Source: Natrinema caseinilyticum (GTDB lineage: Archaea > Halobacteriota > Halobacteria > Halobacteriales > Natrialbaceae). From it: a stretch of DNA of 64,000 nucleotides. The number at the start of each line of letters is the position of its first letter. The stretch's first letter is position 1. Both the position numbers and the translations under genes were made by a program. The notes under the pieces were generated by a model that saw only the letters and a program-made list of their open reading frames with translations, did no database searches and was not told the DNA's origin. The DNA is taken from positions 1,054,001-1,118,000 of the forward strand of contig NZ_CP100445.1 in assembly GCF_024227435.1 (NCBI RefSeq), given 5' to 3'. Shown here in pieces: positions 26,969-35,959 of the stretch.

Positions 26969-27472
26969 ATGGGCACAGAAAAGTCCAAAGCTGACAACCT
27001 AGAGCAACGACTACGAACGCTCGAAGCCAAAGACGAGATCCGCGAACTCCGTGCGGAGTACTGTTTCCGGGCGGACGACCGTGATTGGGAGGGGTGGGCA
27101 GACACGTTCACCGAAGACGGACGAATCGAGGTCGATCAACTCGGAACCTACGAGGGCCGTGACGAGATCATCCAGTTCGGTACCGACGTCATCGCCGGCG
27201 AGTACCAGTGGTTCTCCCACATGGTTCACAACGGAGTCATCGACGTGGACGGCGACGAGGCGACTGGAAAGTGGTACTTCGAGGTTCCCTGCGTATCGAA
27301 AGCGACGCTGCTTAACGAGGGCGAAGCCGGTTGGTTACAGGGACGGTACGACGAGGAGTATCGGCGTGTCGACGGTGAGTGGAAAATTTCCGTAAGCAAA
27401 GCCGCGTTCCACTACGTCGCCGATTACGAGGAGGGATGGGGTGAGCAGATACTCGAGGGTATCTCGGAGTAA
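26969..27472 (+). CDS. NTF2-like (SnoaL-type) protein 1
   Basis: A 167-residue protein of the SnoaL/ring-cyclase NTF2-like fold. It has an N-terminal coiled start (LEQRLRTLEAKDEIRELRAEY), then WEGWADTFTEDGRIEV and the barrel strand YEGRDEIIQF. The family includes bile-acid dehydratases, limonene-epoxide hydrolase, ketosteroid isomerase and oxygenase small subunits; many members have unknown activity, so only the fold is assigned. The ATG at 26969 begins the conserved domain; the open frame to 26873 has no family match. It follows SDR1 by 146 bases and is convergent with SDR2 across 328 bases of non-coding DNA. Confidence 0.8.
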   Translation: MGTEKSKADNLEQRLRTLEAKDEIRELRAEYCFRADDRDWEGWADTFTEDGRIEVDQLGTYEGRDEIIQFGTDVIAGEYQWFSHMVHNGVIDVDGDEATGKWYFEVPCVSKATLLNEGEAGWLQGRYDEEYRRVDGEWKISVSKAAFHYVADYEEGWGEQILEGISE

Positions 27473-27800
27473 CGGGCGCGTTCGATCCGATACGGAGACC
27501 GTCGACCACGTACCCTCGCCACGCGGGTGACGTGATCGAAGTAGACCCAGTGTGCAGTCGGTTCACACGTGTGCCACTGACCAAGTCGATGGATGACTCC
27601 CGTGGCACTCGACTCTCAGCGGAAGTCAATTTCCCGAGGAACTCGTGGACCTGTTTACGGTTCGTGGCCGGACGCTCGTCTCTCCCACAGTTGATCAAGA
27701 TAGCACGGGTGTGCCACTGGCACTGTCAACCGAGATGACGATGGGTGCTGACTACAACAAATATGTACATATTCGGCTATCGAGCGTCGGCCTCCGCTAC
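27473..27800. other. Convergent intergenic region with GTGCCAC motifs
   Basis: About 328 bases. It contains GTGCCAC at 27571-27577, GTGGCAC at 27602-27608, and GTGCCACTGGCAC, a 13-bp palindrome with a central C, at 27711-27723. Both flanking genes end here, so these are not obviously in a promoter. No gene is recognised. Confidence 0.45.
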
Positions 27801-28553
27801 CTATACCTTCGTATATCCACCGTCAACGACGAGTGCTGCGCCAGTAACGTAACTCGCTGCATCGGAACCCAGGAACGCGACCGCGTTGGCGACCTCCTCA
27901 GGTTCCCCCATTCTGCCTACGGGCGTCATCTGAATACCCGCCTCGAGTTCCTCTTCGGTCGCTACCGCCTGCGGCGCCCCTGTGTCGATCAAGCCCGGGA
28001 TAATCGCGTTGATCGAAATCCCATCGGAGGCGAGGTCGAGCGCTGCACTACGGGTAAAACCGAGTACACCGCCTTTGCTGGCCGCGTAGTGTGAGAGATC
28101 ACCGGACCAACCGATCTGCCCGCCCGCGGCGGACGAGATGTTCACGATACGACCGCCACCCTGTTCCTTCATCACCGGATACACCGCGCTGGTGCAGTTG
28201 AAGGTCCCGTTGAGGTTGATATCGATCACGGTTCGCCAGTCGTCTTTCGTCATTTCCTCCAGCGTGTGCGTCGGGAAGATTCCCGCAACGTTGGCCAGGA
28301 TGTCGATTGAGCCGAATTCAGTCTGTGCCGCCTCTACGACGTCGTCAACCGCTGCTTCGTCCGTTACGTCCATTTCGTGGGCGAGCGCCGCCCCACCACG
28401 ATTCTCGACGTCGGCCGCTACTTGTTCGATCGAATCGACGATGTCGGTGATAACGACGTCCGCTCCGTTTTCTGCGAGCACTTTGGCGGTCGCTGCACCA
28501 ATACCGCCGCCCGCACCGGTAACGAGTGCCGTCTTGTTGGTTAGGTCTATCAT
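27801..28553 (-). CDS. Short-chain dehydrogenase/reductase 2
   Basis: A 250-residue classical SDR, paralogous to the one at 26022-26822. It shows TGAGGGIG (about 12-19), the NVAGIFP strand, the catalytic Ser in NISSAAG, Tyr-x3-Lys in YAASKGG, and the end GAALVVDGGY. Length and motifs match the 3-oxoacyl reductase-like group. It acts on a hydroxyl/ketone pair. The start is the ATG at 28553. The upstream 506 bases to the phosphotransferase gene hold its promoter. Confidence 0.9.
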   Translation of the reverse strand: MIDLTNKTALVTGAGGGIGAATAKVLAENGADVVITDIVDSIEQVAADVENRGGAALAHEMDVTDEAAVDDVVEAAQTEFGSIDILANVAGIFPTHTLEEMTKDDWRTVIDINLNGTFNCTSAVYPVMKEQGGGRIVNISSAAGGQIGWSGDLSHYAASKGGVLGFTRSAALDLASDGISINAIIPGLIDTGAPQAVATEEELEAGIQMTPVGRMGEPEEVANAVAFLGSDAASYVTGAALVVDGGYTKV

Positions 28554-29059
28554 CGCTGCAGGCCGGATTCAACAGGGCGACGTAAAGATGTATCTTTGAA
28601 TTCACCAGCTACATCGTCGAACAGAGCTACGTGGCGTCGTTCTGCTTTTGAGTCGGGAACCACGGGTTTCGATCAGTCCGGTGATCGCGGCTCCGTGAGC
28701 ACCTGTACGATCGTCTCCCGTCGGGATGGGGAAGATCGTGGCGTCGGACGTAACGGTACACGTCCGATTTCGAATGCGAACGATCGGTCCCGTCTCGAAG
28801 ACGGTTGTATCGACATACCCGATACGAGAACCGCCGGGACCGCCACAAAAGCGCGAGGCGAGGCTCGTATCGAGCGTCCGGAAGCCACCTATCGCGGACG
28901 ATCGACGGTTGAGCCGCACTGCGATTGTGTACGATCGCGAGTCCATAGCTCGGTTTGTATCAACCCAGGAAAATAAGTACGCCGCCATCGACGGGTGAGA
29001 CACGATGGGTGATAGCATCACTGACCGGCAGCGAGTCGAATCGACGGCAGGTGAGACCC
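28554..29059. other. Divergent intergenic region, nothing recognised
   Basis: About 506 bases between the SDR2 start (-) and the phosphotransferase start (+). Open frames here are shadows without motifs. It must hold promoters for both genes, but no strong TATA-like box could be singled out. Confidence 0.35.
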
Positions 29060-30109
29060 GTGGCAGATGACGTCTCCGTCGATGCAGCGACCCTCCGCAG
29101 TCACCTCGAGGAACAACTCGGCGAAGATCGGCCGATCGAACTCGCACCGATCGAAGCCGGACGGTCGAACGAGACCGTCAGCGTCACGTGGGGAGACCGG
29201 AAACTGATCCTCCGGAAGCCACCGAGCGGCGAGAGTTCCGAGGACGCCCACGACGTGCTCCGCGAGTACCGGATCATGGACGCTCTTCAGAAGACGGCCG
29301 TACCGGTTCCCGAGATGATCCTCGTGTGCGACGATCACGACGTGATCGGATCCGACTTTTACCTGATGGAATACCTCGATGGGCACGTCGTTCGCGGCGA
29401 AGAACCAGACGTATTCTCCGCGAGCGACTCCAGACGACGGTTTGGCGAAGAACTCGTCGAGACGCTCGCGTCGATCCACACCGTCGACATCGAAGGGGTC
29501 GGTCTCGGCGACCTCGGACATCCCGACGGCTTCACCGAACGGCAGGTCGAGCGATGGGGAAAACAGCTCGAGTGGGCGCTAGATCGGACGGAACGTCGCG
29601 ACGAACTCTCGGAACTGGAGGCGGTGGGTGACTGGCTCGAGGAGAACGTCCCGACCGCCACGCCACAAACGCTCGTCCACGGCGATTACAAGATCGACAA
29701 CGTACTGTTCGGCCCTGATCCACCGCCCGAGATCATCGGCGTCTTAGACTGGGAGATGGGAACCTACGGCGACCCGCTGACCGACCTGGGCTGGTTCTTG
29801 GTCCACTGGCACGACGGTGGGGATTCGGACCCGGTCTTCCCGACGGTGACGCCACCGTTCTTGGACGCAGAGGGATACGCTACTCGGCGGGAACTCGTCG
29901 AACGGTACGAACGCGAGAGCGGGATCGAGTTGACCGACGAACGGTTTTATCGTGCGCTGGCTGCGTACAAGGAAGCCGCAGCGTGCGAGGTGTTCTATGC
30001 GCGCTTCCTTCGGGGGGCCGAGAACCCGTTCTTCGAACAGATGGACGAGAAGGTGCCGGAGGCCGCCGTTCGAGCAAAACGGATCGTCGACGGAGAAGAG
30101 CGACTCTAG
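29060..30109 (+). CDS. Phosphotransferase-family kinase (APH/ACAD10-11 N-domain type)
   Basis: A 349-residue aminoglycoside-phosphotransferase-fold kinase. The Brenner-type catalytic motif LVHGDYKIDNVLF and the metal-binding segment GVLDWEMGTYGDPLTDLGWFL are both intact, with the N-lobe Lys in the RKPPSG strand region. This combination is typical of the kinase domain fused to acyl-CoA dehydrogenases in ACAD10/ACAD11 and of LvaA of the levulinate pathway, which phosphorylate a 4-hydroxyacyl-CoA so that a dehydrogenase can then eliminate phosphate. The GTG at 29060 begins the conserved domain; the frame is open upstream to 28955. No ACAD is fused, but one lies at 20688. Substrate is inferred only from relatives. 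Confidence 0.85.
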   Translation: MADDVSVDAATLRSHLEEQLGEDRPIELAPIEAGRSNETVSVTWGDRKLILRKPPSGESSEDAHDVLREYRIMDALQKTAVPVPEMILVCDDHDVIGSDFYLMEYLDGHVVRGEEPDVFSASDSRRRFGEELVETLASIHTVDIEGVGLGDLGHPDGFTERQVERWGKQLEWALDRTERRDELSELEAVGDWLEENVPTATPQTLVHGDYKIDNVLFGPDPPPEIIGVLDWEMGTYGDPLTDLGWFLVHWHDGGDSDPVFPTVTPPFLDAEGYATRRELVERYERESGIELTDERFYRALAAYKEAAACEVFYARFLRGAENPFFEQMDEKVPEAAVRAKRIVDGEERL

Positions 30110-30351
30110 ATCGCTCCGCGAACGTGCGAGACGTATTTTCTGCTGACGCCAAAAATTCAGTTCTCTACGACCGCTTGGACGTCGTCTACAGACGTTTCCG
30201 AGCATGCGGTCCTGTTCCTGGTGCCTCTCGATAGAGGCGGACCCTATCGTGCTTCGCATCACGTACGGTATAAGAGACGTCCTGGCCGTAGACGATGCTG
30301 CGAGAATCGACGTCGAGTAACTCGGGATGACTCGACACTTGCGGATCCGTT

Positions 30352-30367
30352 GTGGCACGCGTGCCAC
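30352..30367. promoter_or_regulatory. Perfect palindrome of the GTGCCAC motif
   Basis: GTGGCACGCGTGCCAC is a perfect 16-bp palindrome made of two copies of the recurring motif in inverted orientation. A dimeric DNA-binding protein could recognise it. It sits inside a long convergent non-coding stretch, not in an obvious promoter. Confidence 0.4.
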
Positions 30368-30654
30368 GCTTCCCGACGTTCTCGGCACCTGCGTATCGAG
30401 TAACGGTGCGAGCAGACCTCGACGATCACGTCTGCTCGTGGACACGTGCCACGGATCTCCCCTCCCGTTGCACTTACACCCATACGATTGTAAAGGCCGT
30501 GTGGCACTCCACATCCGATGATGCCACAGCCGGAATCCACATTCCACTCTCAGTCCGGCTGCTGTGGAGTCCGGATAAGCAACGTGATTCAAATTTTCAC
30601 TCGGAACGACGAACGAGGGGTTTGGTGAACCAGTGCTGGCTGCTCGAGTCACAG

Positions 30655-30798
30655 AGGTTGGTCCGCGAGATGAACGTCGGCGACGGCGATACCGCCTTGG
30701 ACGTCGGGTTTTCGCCGAAGTCTACGAGCGGGATCGATGATATACGGTCGCCCGCGCCGGCGTTCGACGGTCACACCCTCGGCGTCCTCTCCGAGTAG
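30655..30798 (+). pseudogene. C-terminal remnant of a CaiB-type CoA-transferase
   Basis: A short frame ends in a pattern typical of the tail of class III CoA-transferases: LVREMNV, VGFSPKSTSGIDDIRSPAPAF, then GHTLGVLSE and a stop, corresponding to the closing GxHTxEVL of the family. Nothing upstream in any frame gives the catalytic domain. It is not a copy of the intact gene at 17529-18695, whose tail differs. Confidence 0.45.
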
Positions 30799-31698
30799 CG
30801 GCTGGCGGAAGCTGGTGCGAAGAACGGTATCTGATTCTTGCGACGGCCGGTGGACGTCTGCCGGCCATCATCGACCCACTGACGGACGATCGGGTTCGAG
30901 CCACCCGTACCGGCGGCGATCTCGAGGGTGGACATCGTCGTGGACGAGTCGCACGCAACGGGGCGGCATCGCTCTGCTCGTGAGTAGGTTTATTACGGAA
31001 GATATTGGACACACGGGTAGCCGTGCCACCGGACAGGAATACGAGAACGTACGCGACTCACTCGATCGGAAGACGATACTCGAGTCGTGCGATCAGGGGG
31101 TCAACCGAGCGTTCCTCACGTTCAGCCGCTGCGGATCGACGATCCAGCTTCGGTCCGCGTTCACGTTCTCGACGCGAGGCTCACTGCCTGACAGGCGTAT
31201 GATCCTGCGAGACGCTCGACGACCCGGTGCGGATCAGGATCGGACACTGTCGACGGACCGTCAACGCAACAGTCCGTTCGTCGCGGGGCACCTGCCGTAT
31301 TAGTGAGCGTCCGTGATGACCACCTCGACCGGTCCGTCGTCGAGCCGACCCTCTTCCTGACGCTGTTGGGGTCTCTCATCGACGATTGAATTTCTCGTAT
31401 CCGCTTGAACGGCATCTCACCGTAGTTTATCGATACCGAATCGATTTTCAACCTGGTATTAACAACGGACGAATCACGTTAGCCAGCAGAAACTCGGGAA
31501 GACCAAACTACCAGACGGATTCGACGTCACCTCTACACGAGGAGATAAAGATACCCCCACTCCAGTGTTCGTCCGCACCGGTCGCCTCCAGTCCTCACCG
31601 GCCTTCCCAATGATCTCCAGGGTATCGCCCCAACGTATCACATTACTAATGGATTTTCGTCCACTCCTTTCGCCACATCTCCGTTAAAAAGCGGTGGT

Positions 31699-33384
31699 CT
31701 ACTGGCGGACGCCCTGGCGCTCCTCGAGAGAGGTGCGACGGATTTTGCCGGAGGAAGTCTTCGGGAGCTCGTCGATGAAGTCGATCTCCCGGGGGTACTC
31801 GTACTTCGCGAGGCGGTCGCGAACGTCCTGTCGCAGGGCCTCTTTGAGCTCCGCCGACGCCTCGTACTCGTCCGCGAGCACGACGAACGCTTTCGGTACC
31901 TCGCCGCGTTCGGCGTCGGGGACGCCGATGACGCCCGCGTCTGCGACCGCGTCGCTGTTCGCTAACGCTTCCTCTATCTCGACGGGCCCGATGCGATAGC
32001 CCGCGCTGATGATGACGCTGTCCGTCCGCGAGACGAACTCGAGATAGCCATCCTCGTCGAGACGGCCGAGGTCTTCCGTGAGCAGCCAGCCGTCTGGGAC
32101 TTTCTCGTCGGTCTCGTTCGGTTTGTTCCAGTACTCTTTAAAGCAGACCGGATCGCCCTCGTATCGGACGGCGATCTCGCCCACCTCGCCGGGTTCGACC
32201 GTCCGCTCGGCCGTCTCCGGATCGACGATCGCGATTTCGTGGCCCGGGGCTCGTCGACCGATCTTCCCCTCGCGAGACTCGGCGAGCGCTGTACAGTCAC
32301 CGACGAGCATATTGGCTTCGGTCTGGCCGTACCCTTCGTGGACAGCGGCCCCGTCGAATACCTCGTGGGCCCACTCGACGATCGTCTGGCCGAGCGACTC
32401 ACCGCCACTGGGAAGACATCGGATACTGGAAACGTCCCATCGGTCCGGGTCGTCCATCTGCTCCATCATTCTGAGGGCTGTTGGGGGTCCGAAGAAGATG
32501 GTGACGCCGTAGCGTTCGATGATCGCCATCGCCGTCTCGGGATCGAACTCTTCGTCGGCGGTGTAGGCGACGACCGGGCGGCCATAGAACATGGCAGGGA
32601 AGACGACGTCGAACAGCGTCGCCACCCAGGCCCACTCCGACGGCGTCCAGAAGACGTCGCTGTCCCGCAGTTCCATGTTGCAGAAGCCCGTGACGACCAG
32701 CGGCAGGTTTCCGAGGAGGACTCGGTGTGCGTGTCGGACACCTTTCGGATCGCCAGTCGTCCCCGACGTGTAAATGATGATGGCGTCGTCCTCGGCGTCG
32801 GTTCGCACGGTCTCGAACTCCCGGGAGTGAGCGTCGATCAGTTCCCGGAACGTAAACTCGTCGTCCCCGGAGTCGACGTCACCGACGGTGACGACGGTTT
32901 CCAGCGACGGCGAGTCGGGCGCCACGTCTCGGACCGTCTCGACGTTCGCGCCGTCGACGAAACAGGCGACTGCGTCGGCGTCGTTCAGACGGTAGGAGAC
33001 GGCGTCAGTGCCGAACAGCGTGCTCAACGGAACGGAGACCGCGCCCAGTTTCCAGCAGGCCACGTGCGCGATGACCGTCTCGGGCCGTTGGCGCGTGTTA
33101 ATGGCGACCCGGTCGCCCCGCTCGACACCTCGAGTACGCATGGCGTTGGCCAGCGCGTTGGCGACGTTTCTGAGCCGCCGGAACGTGTACGTTTCGCTCC
33201 CACCATCGCCGTCGTCGGCGAGTAGCGCGACGCGCCCTCTTTCATCCGCCCAGCGGTCGCACACGTGCGTCGCCATGTTGAACGTCTCCGGCACCTCCCA
33301 CTCGAACTCCTCGAGGAGACGATCGTAGTCCGCCCATTCGCGCTCGTAGAAGTGATACGCATCGAGCCTGTCAGTCGGACACAT
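31699..33384 (-). CDS. Acyl-CoA synthetase (medium-chain/AcsM-like) 3
   Basis: A 561-residue ANL ligase, paralogue of the one at 18775-20466: both start with a YHFxEREW segment, share YTSGTTGDPKG (about 203-213), VHEGYGQTEAN, GWLLTEDLGRLDEDGYLEFVSRTDSVI and the catalytic Lys in PKTSSGKIRRTSL. It differs by a higher GC content and a more acidic composition. The ATG at 33384 gives the conserved MCPTDRLDAYHF opening; the frame is open to 33516 without matching sequence. It probably activates a different acid from its paralogue. It stands alone on the minus strand between the non-coding 30-31.7 kb block and the protein at 33681. Confidence 0.9.
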   Translation of the reverse strand: MCPTDRLDAYHFYEREWADYDRLLEEFEWEVPETFNMATHVCDRWADERGRVALLADDGDGGSETYTFRRLRNVANALANAMRTRGVERGDRVAINTRQRPETVIAHVACWKLGAVSVPLSTLFGTDAVSYRLNDADAVACFVDGANVETVRDVAPDSPSLETVVTVGDVDSGDDEFTFRELIDAHSREFETVRTDAEDDAIIIYTSGTTGDPKGVRHAHRVLLGNLPLVVTGFCNMELRDSDVFWTPSEWAWVATLFDVVFPAMFYGRPVVAYTADEEFDPETAMAIIERYGVTIFFGPPTALRMMEQMDDPDRWDVSSIRCLPSGGESLGQTIVEWAHEVFDGAAVHEGYGQTEANMLVGDCTALAESREGKIGRRAPGHEIAIVDPETAERTVEPGEVGEIAVRYEGDPVCFKEYWNKPNETDEKVPDGWLLTEDLGRLDEDGYLEFVSRTDSVIISAGYRIGPVEIEEALANSDAVADAGVIGVPDAERGEVPKAFVVLADEYEASAELKEALRQDVRDRLAKYEYPREIDFIDELPKTSSGKIRRTSLEERQGVRQ

Positions 33385-33680
33385 AGGGTGACAGATTACG
33401 AGGGAGGTAATACGAGTTGTGGTGGGCTCTACCGTATCACTCTGACCGATCTGTTGCGATACGGCGGAGGACTGGCTGGTCGTGCCAGCCGGTACAACAT
33501 CCATCTCTGTCGGCACTTCGAGCTACGGTCGGCGGACCCTCCTTTCGGGAAGGGATGTCTAACGGAAACGGCCAGAGGTTCGTTTGGGACGACAAATGAG
33601 AGTGACGATCAGCAGCCATGTCCGCTGGCTCGCTCACCGGGGGAGGGACACGTCCGGCGCACGGTCGTGGACGAAACCGA
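33385..33680. other. Intergenic region upstream of acyl-CoA ligase 3
   Basis: About 296 bases. The first part is an open extension of the ligase frame without family match, so it is treated as promoter sequence. Nothing else is recognised. Confidence 0.35.
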
Positions 33681-34589
33681 TTAGGGCTCGTCCGACTGGC
33701 CGATCGCCGTCCAAATTCGATCTTCGATCTCCTCCCGAGTGACGGTCCGATTATTGACCGTCGCGAGCCGCCCTGTGACGAGGTCGAGGAGCCCCAGTTC
33801 CTGCAGTAGTTGTCTCGTTCGATCTGGATCTGTTTCGAGTCTCCGACGGGCTTCGTAAAGTGTGTTCGAGGACTGTACCACTTCGACGAGTTCTTCTATC
33901 GTAAGGTCCGCTGCAATGCCACCGTCTGGGAGAACGTTTTCTTGCGTATCGTCCGATTGCTGATGTGGGCGCTCATTCTCGGAGGTCGACGTAGTTCCTC
34001 TGACTTCGTCTGCCGCCTCTCCGTCTATCGCGTCGAGAGAGGCGGCGGATTTGGCTACCTCTTGTGCTTCTCCCTTCGACGAAACAGTATGGATGCCGTG
34101 GTTGATCATTCGGCGGCGTATCGTCTCCGGAGTGACGTCTGATCCCAGTGCGTCGCGCATTTCCCGGAACGACTCACACGCGTCGTATACTTCACGGAGC
34201 ACCTCGGGATCCTCGTCATCGGGCTGATCGTCGCCGCCGGACAGCACCGGTTCTGGACCGCTACTTTCCGTATCCGCTCCCCCAGACGGCCTCAACCTCG
34301 AATGTCTCGCATTGCCAGGGCTAGCATCGGTAAGTTCAGTCTTCGCCGTCACCTCGAGGCGGAGTAGTCCGTTCTCACCGTCTATCGCTGCTTCGTCGAC
34401 CGAGAACGCAATATCATCGTCGAGGCAGTCCCCGTCGAGTATTTGCTTGGTCATGGAAAACTCTACCGTGAAGTTCCCGCCCGGTGTGAACTCCGCTTCT
34501 CGAGTTGCAACGCTCGTGACGGTGGTTCCGTACTGTTCGAATGATTCGATTACGTTGGCTATTTTCTGTAGTGAACTTCCCACGGACAT
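33681..34589 (-). CDS. Uncharacterised protein with two HTH-like repeats
   Basis: A 302-residue acidic, probably cytoplasmic protein of unrecognised family. Residues about 1-85 form a predicted folded beta/alpha domain (SLQKIANVIESF, FTPGGNFTVEFSM). A charged linker (about 88-130) follows. Then come two similar helical modules: one about 130-165 (EVYDACESFREMRDALG, ETIRRRMINHG), and one about 225-270 (EVVQSSNTLYEARRRLE, DRTRQLLQELGLLD). Each resembles a helix-turn-helix unit, so DNA binding is possible. The stop at 33681 follows the tail EEIEDRIWTAIG. If it is a regulator it is the only intact candidate of its size within the island. No function is claimed. Confidence 0.7.
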   Translation of the reverse strand: MSVGSSLQKIANVIESFEQYGTTVTSVATREAEFTPGGNFTVEFSMTKQILDGDCLDDDIAFSVDEAAIDGENGLLRLEVTAKTELTDASPGNARHSRLRPSGGADTESSGPEPVLSGGDDQPDDEDPEVLREVYDACESFREMRDALGSDVTPETIRRRMINHGIHTVSSKGEAQEVAKSAASLDAIDGEAADEVRGTTSTSENERPHQQSDDTQENVLPDGGIAADLTIEELVEVVQSSNTLYEARRRLETDPDRTRQLLQELGLLDLVTGRLATVNNRTVTREEIEDRIWTAIGQSDEP

Positions 34590-35420
34590 TGTTTACCCCG
34601 TTTTTTGATCAGCAGTGTGGCCCTGTTCCCGCCAGCAATGGCAACGCAAAGCCTCACATCCACGGGCCGTGGAACGTCATACCATACCGTGGTAAATATA
34701 ATTACTGCTCCAATAAACTCTGCGTCCCTGTCATCAATCTCACCAACGGCCCAGCACACAGCGTTCCACGGAATCTACTGGCGACTCTTCGAGACGACCT
34801 CCTGGGAACTCCGTGAACGAGCAGTCAGAGAAGGAGAACTCGCAGAGCGCTTTCTGAGAGGCACGTGCTGAACGTGTGACCGCGAGAAACTAGTACTCTA
34901 TTTCTCCGTCGCTGCTCCCATCCTCCATCGGTGGGGGAGAGCGTGCTATCCCGCATTCCAAGTCTGGCGTTGAAACGCTACGAGAGAAATCGCCTCTCCT
35001 CCGAGTCAGTTCAGCAACTCCTCTGTCTCCTCAGTGGTCCGCATTTCGGGAGCATCGTTTCCGATTGTGATGATACCCACTACATTTACTACACCCATAC
35101 TACCTGGCGGAGTTTTGTGTCTTGTCGCTTGATGTTACAAGCATAGGTCTGTAACGAATGTGGAGTGCTGTCAACACTCATTCCGGAAAGCGTTTCGGTA
35201 CCAGTACTATGGTTCCCGCCTATCAGTTCCCACGGATGGTACATCTACAATGGCTTTCCGCCGACAGCGACTGGTATGGACGCGAACGTTCCTGGCCGAT
35301 GACTGGTGCCACGTCAACTTTCACGCGCGATACCGTCGGCTGTGCCACTCGTGCCACAACCTGAATTTACGGCGGACAAGGTAACAGTTAACACGAGCGG
35401 TGTGGACATCCCGATGACCC
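34590..35420. other. Long intergenic stretch with a hairpin and motif copies
   Basis: About 830 bases without a recognised gene. A short C-rich/G-rich hairpin (CTCCCATCCTCCATCGGTGG with GGGGAG following) lies around 34912-34938. GTGCCAC copies occur at 35306-35312, 35342-35348 and 35351-35357, the last two exactly 9 bases apart, 65-80 bases before the next gene. Frames around 34780-34870 read a short helical segment (WELRERAVREGELAERFL) I cannot place. Confidence 0.4.
35342..35357 (+). promoter_or_regulatory. Tandem GTGCCAC pair upstream of NTF2-like gene 2
   Basis: GTGCCACTCGTGCCAC is a direct pair of the recurring motif with a 9-base period, ending 64 bases before the ATG at 35421. That is upstream of where a leaderless promoter would lie, which fits an activator site. 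Confidence 0.4.
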
Positions 35421-35771
35421 ATGAATAGAGAGAACCGAAACCACCTGATCGATACCTACTTCGAGGCTATGGACGAAGACAACTTTGACGCGATGGAAGC
35501 CGCGGTTTCGGACAGTATCCAGTTCGAGTCCCCCGGCGGCACCGTTTCCGATGTCGATGAATTCCGCGAATACATCGAGGAGAGCCGTATTTTCACGCAC
35601 TCAGAGCACGACGTTACCCGTCGGGTCCATGGAGCAGCCAAATCCGTCTGCGAAGGAACGGTGTCCGGCCAGACCCCTGAAGGCCGTGTTGACGGTGAAT
35701 TCTGTGACGTCTTCGGGTTCGATGGCGACGAAGAACAGATTACGGACATCTCCGTGTATACGCGAATGTGA
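35421..35771 (+). CDS. NTF2-like (SnoaL-type) protein 2
   Basis: A 116-residue small NTF2-like protein: NHLIDTYFEAMDEDNFDAMEAAV, then IQFESPGGTVSDVDEFREYIEE and the C-terminal DVFGFDGDEEQITDISVYTR. The size and strand pattern match the SnoaL/limonene-epoxide-hydrolase-like fold. It is shorter than protein 1 at 26969 and belongs to a different subgroup. Activity is unknown. A tandem GTGCCAC pair is upstream. Confidence 0.8.
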   Translation: MNRENRNHLIDTYFEAMDEDNFDAMEAAVSDSIQFESPGGTVSDVDEFREYIEESRIFTHSEHDVTRRVHGAAKSVCEGTVSGQTPEGRVDGEFCDVFGFDGDEEQITDISVYTRM

Positions 35772-35959
35772 ACTGATAGCTCCACCGAGGGAGTGTGCCG
35801 TCGCTGACAGGGGAGTCGATCGCGCGGAATAGAGCGATGGCCTCCGAGCACACCCCACCGTAACTCTGACTCACACCCTCGGTCCTGGGTCGTCCCTCTG
35901 GGGCGTGCTGTCCGAACGAAAAGCTCCGATTGTTTCGGTTACAGACGGCCAGTGCGCAG

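Larger units (their letters stand above)
30110..31698. other. 1.6-kb convergent non-coding stretch
   Basis: No intact gene is seen. It contains a CoA-transferase remnant at about 30655-30798, the 30352-30367 palindrome, and further motif copies at 30447-30453, 30501-30507 and 31023-31029. Sequence from 31100 to 31690 has no recognisable coding. The stretch looks like decayed DNA between two catabolic blocks. Confidence 0.45.

Noticed and set aside
34780-34870. Short helical frame resembling a transposase piece
   Set aside because: Only about 30 residues with no diagnostic motif; not enough to assign.
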